Shown: positions 11,175-23,654, counted from the stretch's first letter. The stretch: DNA of 64,000 nucleotides from Salvator merianae (GCA_003586115.2 QVOM02000034.1:126887936-126951935), one strand, 5' to 3'. Program-made: numbers and translations. Notes: generated by a model not told the origin, from the letters alone.

Positions 11175-11305
11175 GACCCTTTCTGTACTGGGATTTATTC
11201 CTGACTATATTCCAGAATAGGACCCTCCATCCACATGCCACTGCAGACTATGGCAAGCCTCTACTCCACGATATAATCCAGAATATGACCAGTACAAAAA
11301 GGGCC
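11175..11305. mobile_element. MITE A, internally deleted copy (GGCCCTTTCTGCAC type)
   Basis: It starts GACCCTTTCTGTACTGGGAT and ends ATGACCAGTACAAAAAGGGCC, which are inverted relative to each other. The interior (CAGAATAGGACC, GCAGACTATGG) matches the 180-bp copies at 26661-26840 and 40419-40598. It is about 50 bp shorter and more diverged. Confidence 0.75.
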
Positions 11306-11949
11306 TAACAGTGCCAAAAGTATACTTACCAGAAGGAAGAAGGAACAGCACTTAAACATAATGAACATTTAAGGACATTTAGAAACATGAACATAAAAAG
11401 GATACACAGAATTGCAGTGTCTAGTGAAAAAAAAAAAAACTGCCCACAAAAAAATGGTGTCACTGTGTCCCATAATATAGTAGTATCCCAACCTAATGGA
11501 AAGTGTTTCTTTAAAATACATGATCAGAAGACTACTCCACAAAACATCACATCAAGTACCATTTGTACACGCAGTGCTATGCATCACACCTCACATTAAA
11601 AGTCATTTCAAACAAATTCAACAATACAAATATTATTGAGCTAACTATCTGCTATAGCAGGCTGATCATAAAGGAAGATTTTCAATCCAAAGCTGCACAT
11701 ATAGGAAACTCCTTATGTAACCAAATGTCTTCTTTTCCTTCTAACCCTCTTTGTCTGCACCCTATTCCCAGCACCTCTGGATTGGGAATAATGCTCAGAT
11801 AGTTTGGACTGAAATATAGGGGACTGCTAAAATTGAATGAAGGAATCTTGTGCCCAAAAGCATCCCATTGCTAGAAGGTTCTTTAGCAATCCTTCTTTCC
11901 CACTATCTCATTATCTGGCCTTGTATCAATCACTAATAGAATTGATGTC

Positions 11950-12146
11950 TAGGTATCACCTCCAGATTGGAGAGATAGGCAAGATGCCTTTAAAGTCCAT
12001 TAACAGGGAGTCAAGAGCAAGCGAAGGTTTTTCATTTGTCTTCTGCTTAAAAATGCCCAGAAGCAATTGGTGGGCCAGTGTGTCAGAAAGGATGCCGAAT
12101 TAGATGGGCTATAAGCCTGATCCAACAGGATTCCTCTTATGTTCTA
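11950..12146 (+). repeat. L3/CR1-type LINE 3' end, second copy
   Basis: It parallels 1522-1730: CCTCCAGATTGG, GAGTCAAGAGCAAGCGAAGG, ATGCCCAGAAGCAATTGGTG, ATTAGATGGGC, CCTGATCCAACAGG and CTCTTATGTTCT. It is non-coding and truncated at its 5' end. Confidence 0.7.
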
Positions 12147-12332
12147 AAGTTAAGCATTCTCCTCCTGATTTCACATCCATGGAATTCTGAAGTGAGGAGC
12201 AAGATGATTCATTTTTTGACTAACTTCCATGTTCTTTCAAGCCATTTTATGATATCACTCTTTATCCATGAGTGCCCCTCAGGCCTGTAAGCACTGCTGC
12301 TCCCTATCTTTGAGAAGCTTTCCTGAGACTCA

Positions 12333-12737
12333 AGGCCTTTTCATACCCACCAGCCTGGAATGGTATAATTATACCATTCTAGGCTAGCACGTGTGAATAG
12401 CCATGAACCAGGCCTCCAGAACTTGCAGTGTGAATGCAGGTCTAATCACCATGACAATGGCCATGGCAACAACCACCATTGCCAAGGTAAGCAGGACGCA
12501 GTGCATGACTACACAGCTGTTCTGCATCACCCACTCACAACATTTGCACCCAGAAAATGGTGCAAATGCTGCTAACCATAAGCAATCCAGCTGTTCCGGT
12601 CAAGCTGTGGATGGCATTTTAACTGTCCATAGCTAGTAGCATCTGGCAGTGGCTACAGATGCTCCTGGACACAGCAGAATGTGGATGCACTTTATTAGTG
12701 AGCATCTTCATGCTCACTACAAAGTGCAAACAGGGCT
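12333..12737 (-). mobile_element. MITE B, copy 1
   Basis: The left end reads GGCCTTTTCATACC. The right end, read on the minus strand, is GCCCTGTTTGCACTTTGTAG followed by TGAGCAT. The interior matches the reverse complement of 56590-56992: CCAGGAGCATCTGTAG, CCACAGCTTGACCGGAACAG, GTTAGCAGCATTTGCACC and the CCATGGCAATGG block. It is a non-autonomous DNA transposon with no coding capacity. Confidence 0.7.
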
Positions 12738-12739
12738 AG

Positions 12740-13535
12740 AGTGTGGAGGAGGGAAAAGAAAAATCAGTTGAGTTTTTCATGCTCATTCAATTTTTGTATC
12801 TGGCACATTGTTTTTAATATCCCCTCTAGCAGGCATCCTTCAAGAAGGATTTTTAATGATCTCCCCCATATCTCTGAATATCAAATAATAATGCCCAGGT
12901 TACTTTGCTTGAATATCATAATGGTCAAAAAAGACTTCAAATTATAATTGCAACATAGATGTGCTTCCTTTGCAATGTTCATCTCAAACTGCAAATGATA
13001 CACATTCATTTTCCTGTTTCCTTCAAACAAGATGCTTTTATGCCATGTTTTTAGAACCAATTTTTTCCCTTTCCTTGGCACATGCAATATAATATTTGCT
13101 TTCTTATAACACACCATCCCTAAAGATCTCATTCAATGGTTCTGTCAAGTCCAACTGCCTTGAATTTTGCCTTGAAGATTTTTTATAAACCATGACTTTT
13201 ACAAATTTCTTTCATTGCTTCAGGATTCTCACAATATTAAATTACAACATTAATTCATGTTCCTTTAACTAATGAAAAACATGTTATTCATCTCTCGCTA
13301 ATGATGAGATCTATCTTCTTGCCACAAAAGTTATAATTTTATGCCTTTCCTATTAAGTTATGTTTTTCTTTTCTTTGCCTTCCTGCCTCAGTTTCCCAAG
13401 CTTCAAAACAAGAAACACCTTTTTTTCCAGAAGCACATAAGTGACTGCCTCCCCAAAGCAAATCACTGATCAGTAGGTAAAATCTTGCTGTCTCTCTGCT
13501 TAAAGTTGAGTTTACAAAGTAAGTATTCCACTCAC
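12740..13535. other. Intron 2 sequence next to exon 2
   Basis: No repeat family or extra exon was recognised. The 99-residue minus-strand frame at 13339-13638 overlaps the true exon only in a different reading frame. Confidence 0.6.
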
Positions 13536-13606
13536 CTGTACATACAGTTCTCTGAGTTCGTATTGAAATTTCTTTTGGTCTGTGGTAATCGTCACAGGAC
13601 CAATTT
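13536..13606 (-). CDS. HMCN1: Hemicentin-1, coding exon 2 (vWA domain)
   Basis: This 71-bp exon starts with AA, completing a codon begun in exon 1 (G|AA gives Glu in other species), and then has 23 codons: IGPVTITTDQKKFQYELREL followed by YVQ. The acceptor is TTTATTTGCAG and the donor is GTGAGTGG, both on the minus strand. It joins the exon at 163-321 without a shift to read [13 protein letters not shown], the known hemicentin-1 sequence. It covers a middle strand and helix of the N-terminal vWA domain, which is thought to mediate protein contacts in the matrix. Length and phase (enters after codon position 1, leaves at a codon boundary) equal those I recall for human exon 2. Gln stands where the mammalian protein has Pro (TTDQKK instead of TTDPKK). 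No damage is seen. Confidence 0.95.
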
Positions 13607-13795
13607 CTGCAAATAAATGGAAAGAAATGAATTCCCAACTAAATTATACAGAGTGATAAATAACTTCATGATCAGATGAATTGACTTATTTAAAAAGCTG
13701 CTTATCAAATACTTTTAAAATCTGTGAAATGTATGACTATTTCTTTGTGAAATATGGTCCCATTTGAATAGCTACACAACCACATTTCCTAAACT

Positions 13796-13808
13796 GGGGG
13801 GGGGGGGG
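13796..13808 (+). repeat. 13-G homopolymer
   Basis: It is the second longest of eight G or C runs of at least 9 in this window. Confidence 0.9.
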
Positions 13809-14399
13809 AAGAATTTTAACAATACTATACTTTTTTCTCAGATAAATTAATAAAAAGCAAAATACCATTCCAACAATCATTTATTTTGTTTATAAGCAGC
13901 ATTTCATTCCACAAGCTGCATCATGAGCCAAGTATTCGTTAAGGTCAAGAATCTTCTTTTTGACTAGAGTTCTACAGAAACCAGTTCATTTGAATTGTAA
14001 AGTTAAACAAAACTAATTAACAATGCTCTGCTCAGGTTTAATTCCTTCTATTAAAAAAGAAATAACAAGAATTTATCATTAGTTTTCAGGTTATCTACCA
14101 TCAAGCAATATTGATAACTGTCATGTAAATAGAGGCTGTGAAAAAACATCCTTAAAAAAGCAGCAGGCTTATACTCTTGTGAGACTCAGGTCACATGGCT
14201 GTGTACACCTGCCATCCACACTCTGTTTGGGGTCATAGAAAGGCACTGGAGGGGAGAGTGCAGGATTTCATGCTCGCTGAGCATTTCTATGGTACTGTCT
14301 CCTTCCTATGTCAGTTTGCTCATCCACTTGACACTCTTAATTAGCACAGCGACAGAGTGATCAGCCATATACATGGATGTAAATCATGCCTTAGAGATA

Positions 14400-14620
14400 G
14401 AATGTGCTACTTGGATTCCCATTCCATCACTAACCCACCTTTTCTAGTCTAAAATATCCATAGCAGGGGGGAGGAGCAGATTGCCTTATGAATTATCCCA
14501 TCTGCAAGTCATCACTAAGCTTTCCCTAAGTCACCCCAGAGGTTTTTTGGGGTGTGTGTCTTTACTGTGTATTAATGCAACTTAAGGTGTGTGTGCTGTT
14601 GATATCATATGAATCTTCAA
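14400..14620. repeat. Partial MITE C-related block
   Basis: CTAACCCACCTTTTCTAGTC, AATATCCATAGCAGGGGGGA and TGAATTATCCCATC parallel the blocks at 52826-52912 and, inverted, at 59160-59240. The element ends are not clear. Confidence 0.45.
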
Positions 14621-14624
14621 ATCA

Positions 14625-17600
14625 ATCAAAGGAAAAACACTACAGACATATATCTGAGCACACACACAGAGGATATATATATATAATGTTGTTCATAAAA
14701 GGATGGGAATGAAGAGAGTGAATTTATTATTTATATATAGGACACATTACAACTATATTGCACTTTTCCTCCAAGGTCTCTCCACCTATTTAATTTCACA
14801 AAAATACATGAAAGCTGAGGTTAACCTTATGAGATAGTGCAAAACAGATTGGAAGGATAAATGAAGAAAACCAAAACCATTGTTAGAGTTTAAAAAACAT
14901 CAATTATGTAAATATTAGCCTCTTGTTCTCTACTGTTCTTTTTACCTCTGGACAAACCAGTATAATGGGCAACTTTTTTAATAAAACTATTCCCTGTACT
15001 TGTCCTCTTCATTTCAGCAAGGGGCCAAAGCAATGTATGTAACAAAAGGAGATCATAGAATAGCCTGCTGCATATGTAGATTTGTTCAACTGAATTGAGA
15101 TCCTATTGACTGGAAGCAAAAATCGCCATACAAGCAGAAAATAAGCATATCAGGAGAAATATTGCAACAATGGCATTCTTTCTCATCTGCTTACAAGAAA
15201 TTTATGGTGGTAACTTTATTATTTGAAAGTCATTAAATCACTAGTTGTTACAGAGGAAATTCTGACCAGCAAAAGAGAATGCAAGTTTTCAATTCTTCTT
15301 TCCATACCAGATTTCCAATATATTGTGAAGTGCACTTACTATTGATGAATTTTTGCATTGATTACTTCATAAAAGGGCTGGCTTAAACATAAAAGAAAAC
15401 TAGGTTGTCATTAAGGGGGGAAAATTAGAGTTTCCCCCCTCTTTTTCTGAATATTATATGTAGAAAATATTCTTACTACTATTTGTAGCTTGGGAAAGCA
15501 AATCTGACTTGCAAACTGGTGTCAGGGGTTCATTCACATAAACTAGTGATTGGGAGGACAAAGGCATATGCGTTTCCCAAACAAATCTTGGGACACTGAC
15601 CCCTTTTATACTGTAACTTGTTTCTTTGGTCACAAAACAATGAACAAATTCCAAATTCCAAAATGAGCTCTGGGAATTTCAAAACTTCTTTTTCAAAACA
15701 CACTGAATTGATCACATATGCAAAGAATTCTTTATTCTAAGCCATGACTGCATGCAACTGAATGGGACTTTGTTTTCCTAAACTGGAAAACCACAAAACT
15801 GTAGTTAACACAACCAAGATGGTGTTTAGGCTGGTCCCTAAGCAACTGACCAAACACAACTCTGCCAGTACATTTGACAGAGTGTAAGAATGCTTAGTCC
15901 TCCCACCCAAAAATAAATTTGAAACCAATGCTCCTCAGTAATAAACAAACAGGAAACCATCTTAATAAATATATCTCTATCTCAGCGAACTGACAGGATC
16001 ACATGCCTCTTTGAAGATCTTAGTACATTTTGAGGACTTTGTGTTTTGTTTGGATGTAACATTACACAACAGTTTGAAAGCAATTATCCTGGTAAATAAA
16101 AAACAAACCTACATGTGCATATGAAATTTGCAAAACTGTTGTGGCATTTTTGAAGAGCTTGCAAATAAGCATTTGCAAATAACTACTATAACACAAGGCA
16201 TCAGCAAAATAAATTTCACATGAAGAGGATGATCTAAGACATATTTCCCAAAGTTTTTCAGGTCACTGAGCATCTGGTCAGTATGAAACTGTTTGTAGAA
16301 CACTATGAAAAATGTACCTCTTCTGTTGCCGGTACATGAATTAGAAATAACATGAAAAAGGGAAATTAAGTGGATAAAACAGTGATGCTACATGTATGGT
16401 CAACATGTTTTAATTCTTTGGGAAATGCATGGTTCAGCTGTGGAACACCTGGGTCTGGTTTATGGCAAGAAAACAAGGTTGGGGGGGGGAGACAATCTGG
16501 TGAACACTAACTTCCTTTGTTACACAGCAGAAAGGTGAAGCTCAAAATTAAAAAATCTTTGCTTTAACTAAACGGAGGAAACTGAAAGCTGGCACAAATG
16601 ACACATGCTCCTGTTCCATGTTGCTTAATATCTACAACAAAGTGATGAATGAATTGGTTTGTGAAGTACAGCAGGGATAGAATGAAGGTTATAAATCCAA
16701 GGCTTTTTAGTTTAGAAAAAGGAGAAACATACGAAGTTGGATGAAATTAGGCATGATACAAAGAAAGCAGCTAAAAGTAAGTTTTTCCTGAATAATGTTA
16801 GAACTAGAAAATACCCAGGCAGTGATTAGACACATACACAAAAAAGCAGCTCAGAGGCAGCTCAGAGACAGCTTAGAAATGGAATTGTTCACACATCAAT
16901 CTGTCCCTTCCCCTTCTCACAAACATTCTATACTAAAAAAGGTGGATTATAGAAGACTTGGCAACATGAGTGCCACACATTGTCTGTATGAGGCACCTCC
17001 AAGTCAGTCCTTTTGTTATGTCTGAACACAATTCCAATGAAACAATAATACCAAAATATCCAGTGAGACAATAATACCAAATTACCAAAACAAATTAAAG
17101 AAAAGAATTATATAGGGGCTAAATAAATAAATAAATCCAGGTGCATCCAATTGAATGGAATGATAACTGTGGAGAAGCATCCTAATAAACAGGGGGAGGG
17201 TAGATTCTAGACAATGATGGGGGCCCAGAGGGATGAAAAAGAGAGAAATGTATTTTGTGGCTGGAACAAGCAGTAACACAGAAGTTAAAGCTGTAATGGA
17301 AACCAGTAGAGAAATCTATTTAAGCAGAAGTAGAGCTGTGCCTCTGTCTATCATTATTGTGTTCCGGGATGGGTTGCCATCTGGAATCCAGGCCATACTA
17401 TGTATCTCAAACAGCTTATTAGAAGGGAGAACTTGAGCATTTCAAGCTTGCTTTTACTATTATCCTAACAACGCAAACGTTCACAGAACAGAAAAAAAGT
17501 TTATGCTCTTACAAACTCATAACACATTTAGAGTGATCCTTTTAACAGCTAAGCACATATGATTTATTCTTCATGTTGCAGGCTGAAAAGGACTTTACAG

Positions 17601-18050
17601 GTCAGAGATGAGAATAAGGACCCAGCTATATGTAATATTCCTGAAGCAGCTTATTCCACTTCAGGTATTTCACATTCCTAGTCATCAGTCTATCTCAAGC
17701 TCTCCTTTCTGCACCTCTTTCCAACATATGCAGTGTATATATTCTACCTCTCTTGACTCTTTCCAAGTAGCCCAATCTATTTCCTCTTCCTCAGCAAGGT
17801 GATGCAATTGACCAGTCCGTTTTGTCAGTCACTGGTTTACTTTTTAACTTTTGTTTTCACCCAGTTTCCAATTAGATTTTATCCACTGTTCAGAAAATCC
17901 ACCTTTTGTGTAGATAATATGGAAGGAAAATAGCCTGCCAGTTTGTTGAGGTGGTCATGCTACTCTTGAGGTTGGTTGAAGGTGAATTAAAACTTAAATG
18001 TACTCTAGTCTGATTCACAATATAAAACGTCCTACAGCCCTTGGGTTGCA
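14625..18050. other. Intron sequence, nothing recognised
   Basis: AT-rich, with a short TA run at 14674-14684 and a 9-G run at 16481-16489. No frame above 76 codons has a family motif. Confidence 0.5.
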
Positions 18051-18079
18051 GCATAGACATATCGCTTTAAGTTGCCCCC

Positions 18080-18258
18080 TCAGATCTCTGCTTCTGCTTC
18101 ATTGAAATAATATTCATGAAATTTGGCTGCATACAAAATGTCAGTAGGAAGTTGCTTTTCCCAAGAAATATGACCCACATCAAAGCAGACGTCCAGTTTC
18201 TGATGCAACTTTCTTGCCCTAACTTCCTCATTACAGGGTTCAGGGAACGAATGTACAC
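18080..18258 (-). other. Exon-like open segment of unknown identity
   Basis: On the minus strand a good acceptor (TTTTGTATTTCAG) is followed by 179 bp open to a TGA: VHSFPEPCNEEVRARKLHQ, then KLDVCFDVGHISWEKQLP and KFHEYYFNEAEAEI. Composition looks protein-like (charged, few repeats), but I do not recognise the family. The frame is also open upstream of the acceptor to 18286. It could be a decayed terminal exon, a retrocopy piece or chance. It is on the same strand as HMCN1. Confidence 0.25.
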
Positions 18259-18456
18259 CTGAAATACAAAACATTCCACTGTGCATCTAATTTTCCTCTT
18301 ATCTAATACCAAATTCAGGAGTCCTATGCCAAGAGGACTGAACAGGCAACTCGACTAAAAAATGAAAAAATGATACCTGCATTTCAGGGTACACTAAAAT
18401 ACAGTTTAGGAACTCATATACTTTCTCTGTTTGTGTGTGTTGTAAGTATACACATG

Positions 18457-18458
18457 GA

Positions 18459-18533
<75 letters not shown>
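18457..18533 (+). repeat. (GAAA)n microsatellite
   Basis: About 19 uninterrupted GAAA units. The lysine/arginine/glutamate-rich frames over it are artefacts of the repeat. Confidence 0.98.
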
Positions 18534-18539
18534 CAGACC

Positions 18540-20945
18540 AACAAGCACTGCACTCAGAATGCTGATTTTATTTGGAAAGGAAAAAAAGAAAACCTGGAGG
18601 CAGCAGCACTTAGGGTCTAGTTACACTAGAGTTATATGATGTGTCAATTCAATTATCCAAAAGGTCTAAGCACATTAGAAAATCATATACCTTTCCCCTC
18701 CCACAATATTTATCATTTTTCTGTTTCTTCTGGAGAGTGTGTTTTTCCCACTCTGCATGCATGATCTTTTCCTTATAACACGATGAATGCTTGGGTGTCT
18801 AAGAACTTCCACATTTTTCAACTGCTGGTGTTTTAAGGGATGAATCTGGAGAAATTGCAGGGTATGTTTTTTCATAAAAAAAGGATGTGACTGGCCAAAA
18901 ATAGTGAAGTTCAGCAGCATGGAAGAAATTAGTATTGATGCCATGTTCTCTATTTGGGAGCACAGCCTGCAGCAGCAATTCAGCCAGGAGCAGGGGTACC
19001 ACATCTCTCTGAGGCAGGGAGGAGACAAAGGCAAGGCAGCTCCTCTCGAACGGGCTGGGATCCAGGGGTGGAGTAGGGAAGACCCCAACCTGGCCACTCT
19101 GGATGTGGGGTGGAGGCTAAAGCACATCCCTCCCAGCTTGTGCCCCTGCCCCTGCTGCAATGACCAAGACTGCAGAATACATATTGTAAGCCTCCCCAGT
19201 GTCAGAAGAGGGAGATCTTTGAAATTGCACACTTCTGCCTCTAAAAAATAAAAGGAAAGATGGAGCCAAAATGGGGCAAAGAATTTGCACTTCAACTACC
19301 ATTATTGGGCAATCAATATATGATTTGTTTACTCATCAGGCTAACCACCCTCCATCCACAGATCATATCTGCCCACTAAAGCAGTTCCTGGGTGCTCCTC
19401 AATTCCACCTCCAACGCTAAGCTTGTAAGCAAAAAAGAAAAGGAAAAAAAGGAAGGAGGTGACATGGGGGTGGAATAATGGTGCCACTCCTCTAGAATGC
19501 CCATGAGATCAGCACTGTCTGGAAGGGGAAGGGGAAGGGGAAGGGAAACTTTCCCTCTGTCCACTTTGCAAATTAGTGGTGGGATAATCCAAGTACAGGA
19601 TAGTTCAAATTGGAGAGGGACAATCCAGAGAAGAAACGGAAATGCATTTTGGGGTGTGATCTCTCAGAATAGATGATGACCCAAAAACAGATTTATCATC
19701 AGATATGAACGTAACCTTGAGTCAAACATTAGCAACATTGGTCACAATGTATAATCATGTTGTGGCCCATCTACACTTACTAATTTCTTCCAGAAATTCC
19801 AAGCTCCCATAATGTAAGCTGTTTATTAATCCTTCAAAGATGTAGTATTATTTTAAAAAAAATGCCGTATAACATGGTCTTTCTTACCCCATTGATCTCC
19901 AGTCATGGGAATCACAGGTAATGCAAGCACTTATCATTTTCATCCACCCTGTTTGTTTGCCATTCTTTAAGACATTGCCTTGCTTAAGACATTAGTTAGG
20001 TTTCATTATATACATTTGTATTCTGAACTAACAGCAGCAGAATCATTACAAGTAGATGATTTTATTAATTTACTTGGATTTCTGAGATACTAACATTTTG
20101 GACCTAAATTATACCTCAGTCCATATGAGTGCATTACTTTTCCCAATTTTCAGCCAATCAGATCATATCAGCCCTAGAAGGCTGTGGAGAACAAAAGACG
20201 AATAAGGAAACAAGATAGCAGGAAATCTCCATTCAATGAAATGTACATTTATGATCCTAATTAGTAAGCTAGTATTAAATCACAGTTGTTATTGAATTTA
20301 ACAGTCAATTGTGGTTAAATCAAACTAGGCTGTAATTAGGAAGGAATGAACAGACAGAAAAGCACAAACTGAGCATCCAAGCCAACCCAGATTTCCTCTA
20401 CCCAGAATTGGAAAACCTTTTGTCACACAGCACACAAAGGGTGCAGCTTGGGGAAATCCGGGTAGCCTAAAACTGTACTAGTCACATTGCTTTGAAACAG
20501 GAGAAAAGGAAAATGCCTTTCCAGCACCCACTTATTCATTGAAGGCTCACACCTAAAAGACTAGTCTAAAAGACTAGACTTAATAAAGCACTCCTTAAAA
20601 TGACTGCATAGTCTGGGATGGGTTCAAATGTCAACACTGGAGCTTCACCATCGCAGGCTCCTTTCAATGTGTAGATACGGCATTAATCGTTCTTTAGATA
20701 GCAGATAAAGCTTGACTTTTGGTTTAATTCGTTGCTGGGAGTTTAATTTCCTAATGCTTTTTATTTGTTTTTACTTTTGCAGCATAAGTCTGCTCCAAGA
20801 TTACATTATAAAGCCTCAGATAAGTCATTCACAGTACAGTGTGATATAAACCTTTGTCAAACACAGTAAAAAAATCATAACAAATTATTAAAACATGATT
20901 GCAATGTGTAATAAAATACATTTTTCATGCCTCCTAATGAAAGGG
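18540..20945. other. Intron sequence, nothing recognised
   Basis: A 206-codon minus-strand frame (18675-19295) covers part of this stretch but lacks motifs, splice framing or codon regularity that I can support. A GGGGAA short tandem is at 19521-19543. Confidence 0.45.
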
Positions 20946-20953
20946 GTAGCCAC
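20946..20953 (+). repeat. hAT target-site duplication, left copy
   Basis: GTAGCCAC, identical to 22110-22117, flanks the 1156-bp element. Confidence 0.9.
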
Positions 20954-22109
20954 TAGGGATGTGCACGAAAGAATTTTCTGCTTTTTGCTTCACAACGCTG
21001 CGAAGCAACGGAGCTTCCTTTTCGCGCAAAAACTCTAGGCGCGAAAAGGGCGACTTTCGTTTTTGCTGTGAAAATCTTCGCAAAAACCGGGAGCACGTTA
21101 CTTGCAAAATAAAGGAAATAAACTATCGAAAAACATACACTTATTTCTGTAGGAAAACACCCCACATATCCCCCTCTCCCTTCCATGTTTGAGCGTGCAG
21201 CTTGCTACTTTAAGGAGGTATTATTTTTTTATAAGGCAAAATTGTGCGGAGTTGACTTAAGCCGTTTAAGCGGTGGCCGCGAGGTTGCGTGGAAATGCTT
21301 GTTTTTCCCTAATCTGTACACAAATGCAAGCGAAGGTCTTCCCTTCGCATTGATTTTTCTCAGTTTTCGATCGGTCTCTCACTCCCCCTATTATTTCTGT
21401 GTGCGCGTGCGCGTGACTGCACTTAACTTTCATGATCAAATGGATTAAAAATGATTTCCTGTCGGCTTCTGTTTTGGTATCAGCGATTGACCTTTGGATT
21501 TATTTTTTTTAATGATTTCTCATGACGAGGTTTTTGAGGGCGAAAAATAATCAGGTCACTATTAACTCAATTAGACAGAGTCCAACTGACAAGCACCTCC
21601 TCCTTACGAGGAGGGAGGGAGGGCTCAGCGGCATGCGAAGTAGTCCCATTAGCTTCCGTGGTTCAGAGCAGTAGCGAAAACAGGCTGACCTGACAGTTGT
21701 ACCCTCCTCTTGCCCTCCATTTCCAAAAAACAGAAATATATCTATTACAACGAACGCACTTCAATCAATTTTATTAATTCCTCGAAGTACAGCCATCTGA
21801 GTCAGTTCTCATCCTCATGCGAGATAAAATACCATCTTTCATCATTGCGTACACTACCTCTCTGCAACCTCCAGAGGCAGTGTATTGAGGCTGTGAAGCA
21901 GCAATGCATCGAAGCTATGAAGCTTCTAGCAGCAAAAAAAAGAGGGAGCTTTAGGCAAATGGCGAAGGTCCCGAAATGCAGCGAAAGTCGCAAGGACCTT
22001 CGCCATTCGCATTCGCTGTTCGTTTTTGCTTTCACATTTTGCGCGAAGATGGAGAAAACGCCATTTTTGTACAAAATTCGAATGTTACGAATCTTCATGC
22101 ATGTCCCTA
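20954..22109. mobile_element. hAT-type non-autonomous element, 1156 bp
   Basis: The ends are TAGGGATGTGCACGAA and, inverted, TTCATGCATGTCCCTA. The flanking 8-bp direct repeats GTAGCCAC (20946-20953 and 22110-22117) are perfect, which is diagnostic of the hAT superfamily. The interior is unusually CpG-rich for this window (GCGCGAAAAGGG, GGTGGCCGCGAGG, GTGCGCGTGCGCGTG), so it is probably a fairly young insertion. Subterminal GAAGC/GCGAA words recur on both sides. Open frames of 77-156 codons lie inside, but none shows a transposase motif. It presumably depended on a transposase supplied elsewhere. Confidence 0.88.
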
Positions 22110-22117
22110 GTAGCCAC
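22110..22117 (+). repeat. hAT target-site duplication, right copy
   Basis: GTAGCCAC, identical to 20946-20953. Confidence 0.9.
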
Positions 22118-22119
22118 AC

Positions 22120-23650
22120 ATAACTTTTACTGTGTATTAAATCAAATTTAGTCTCAATGAAATCACACAAAAATGTGAGTCTGTGTATCAGATGTCCAGT
22201 ATTTCCCATAGAATCCACATCAGTTTTTTGCAGAGTGCTTTTTCTACATGGAAAGTGCACTGCTGTTTCCAATGTGGTTCTGTTTTTAAGATATGTCTAT
22301 ATAAGTGGGGCAAGGATGTTCTAGGGGATAACAAGAAGGTATTATCTTGGTTTTTATCACTGTTGAGAGAACCAATAATCTGCAATGCTGCAGAGAATTC
22401 AGCCCTTCAGTCCTGACTTTTTTTGTTTTTAGATTTGCAATTTTGCACAGAAGCACACTTAAGGACCTCTATAACAAAACAGTTCAGCTCTCAGCATTGA
22501 TTTCAGCTTCGCTTGGTTTCCAGATTTGTGCTAGACTGCCCTCAAGAATCTCAATAGCAAGATAATCCTGCTGTTTGCATTGTTTTGGGCATTGTCACCT
22601 ATATGGACTTTTTATAGGGCCCTTTGGGAATTTTTTCAGTAAACACTTTGGGGGAAATAAAACTCACCTGAAAAGCAGACCAGTGATGACAGTGAAACTG
22701 AAGTCCATAGCAAGTTATGCCAATCAATTAATTACAGGTTGTGCCAACCAATCAATAACAGTGGTAGAGAAGAATTTTATACAGAGTGTGATAGGGAGCA
22801 AAACTAGTCCTTGGACATAAGCAACTGTAATGCATTTGGTGTGTCAGGAGATGCTTTATATTTCAATTCTGTTCTCTCCTTAACCTGCAACTTGTACAAT
22901 TTCATCTGGAATTCATTTTAAAGCAGGAGGTAAGCCTTGTGTTTAGCTAGGCTCAAAGTGAATGCCTTGAAAGTACTAGGCTATTATCGATTGACCAAAA
23001 GCCAAATACTAGGAGGCAATTCTTCTCTAGAAAATGCAGAATACATGGCAAAAATTAAGTTCATATATGTAAACTGCATATATACTTTACAATGGCTGCA
23101 GAAGTATTTTCTTCACATAAAAACATGGAATAACTTTGCATTAAAACAATCAAAAATCTGTACTGAATGTTGACAGCCCTGCTCTGTATTCCATGACATA
23201 CTATACAGAGTTTTAATGACAAACAAGATTAAAGGTACTATCCACTTAATGTAGTGATGAATACACATCCTACTACTTTGTTCTTACAAACAGTTTTCTC
23301 TAAAGACTGCACAAAGCTCATTCAAGGTTAAATAGCATCAATTGACCTGCATCAGATCTTTGCTGCCAAGTAATTCAGAGTTAGAAATGTGTCATAAGCT
23401 ATTAAATTTCCTCCCACATAACATTATGATTATTCAGATTTTTTTGGCTCCAACACTGAAGCTGGGTTTAATTATTCTATTTTTTAAAAAAGAAAGAAAA
23501 GCATTTTGCACCAAAAAAAGCAAGCAGAATCAAAGTATATACCAAATCCTTAACATGTTTGCTTCATTTTGACAGTACACTATAAGGTTAAGTTTGAAAA
23601 CTCATTTGGAAACATACTGACCAATACCATATTTGTTGAAAGAAAGGCAA
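22120..23650. other. Intron sequence, nothing recognised
   Basis: No supported coding frame, inverted repeat or tandem array was seen. Confidence 0.5.
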
Positions 23651-23654
23651 CCTT

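Larger units (their letters stand above)
322..13535 (-). other. HMCN1: HMCN1 intron 2 (13.2 kb)
   Basis: This intron is bounded by a GTGAG donor (complement of 13531-13535) and a TTCTAACAG acceptor (complement of 322-330). It is phase 0, between codons VQ and GG. It holds an L3/CR1 tail, an R4/Dong-like LINE, a foldback, BovB, a palindromic repeat, a SINE, a rearranged L1 and two MITEs, each listed separately. I see no further coding exon inside it. Confidence 0.9.

Noticed and set aside
18299..18639. Lysine/serine-rich small proteins
   Set aside because: These frames are translations of the GAAA microsatellite.
18675..19295. 206-codon minus-strand frame as a gene
   Set aside because: No recognisable domain, no splice framing and overlapping frames on the opposite strand. 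Chance length is plausible in this less AT-rich patch.
20946..22117. CpG-island promoter of a gene
   Set aside because: The CpG-rich part lies wholly inside a bounded hAT element with an 8-bp duplication. It could still have promoter activity, but no gene start follows.
21185..22272. Transposase gene inside the hAT element
   Set aside because: The longest frames (137 and 156 codons) lack hAT transposase motifs, and the 156-codon one runs past the element border.
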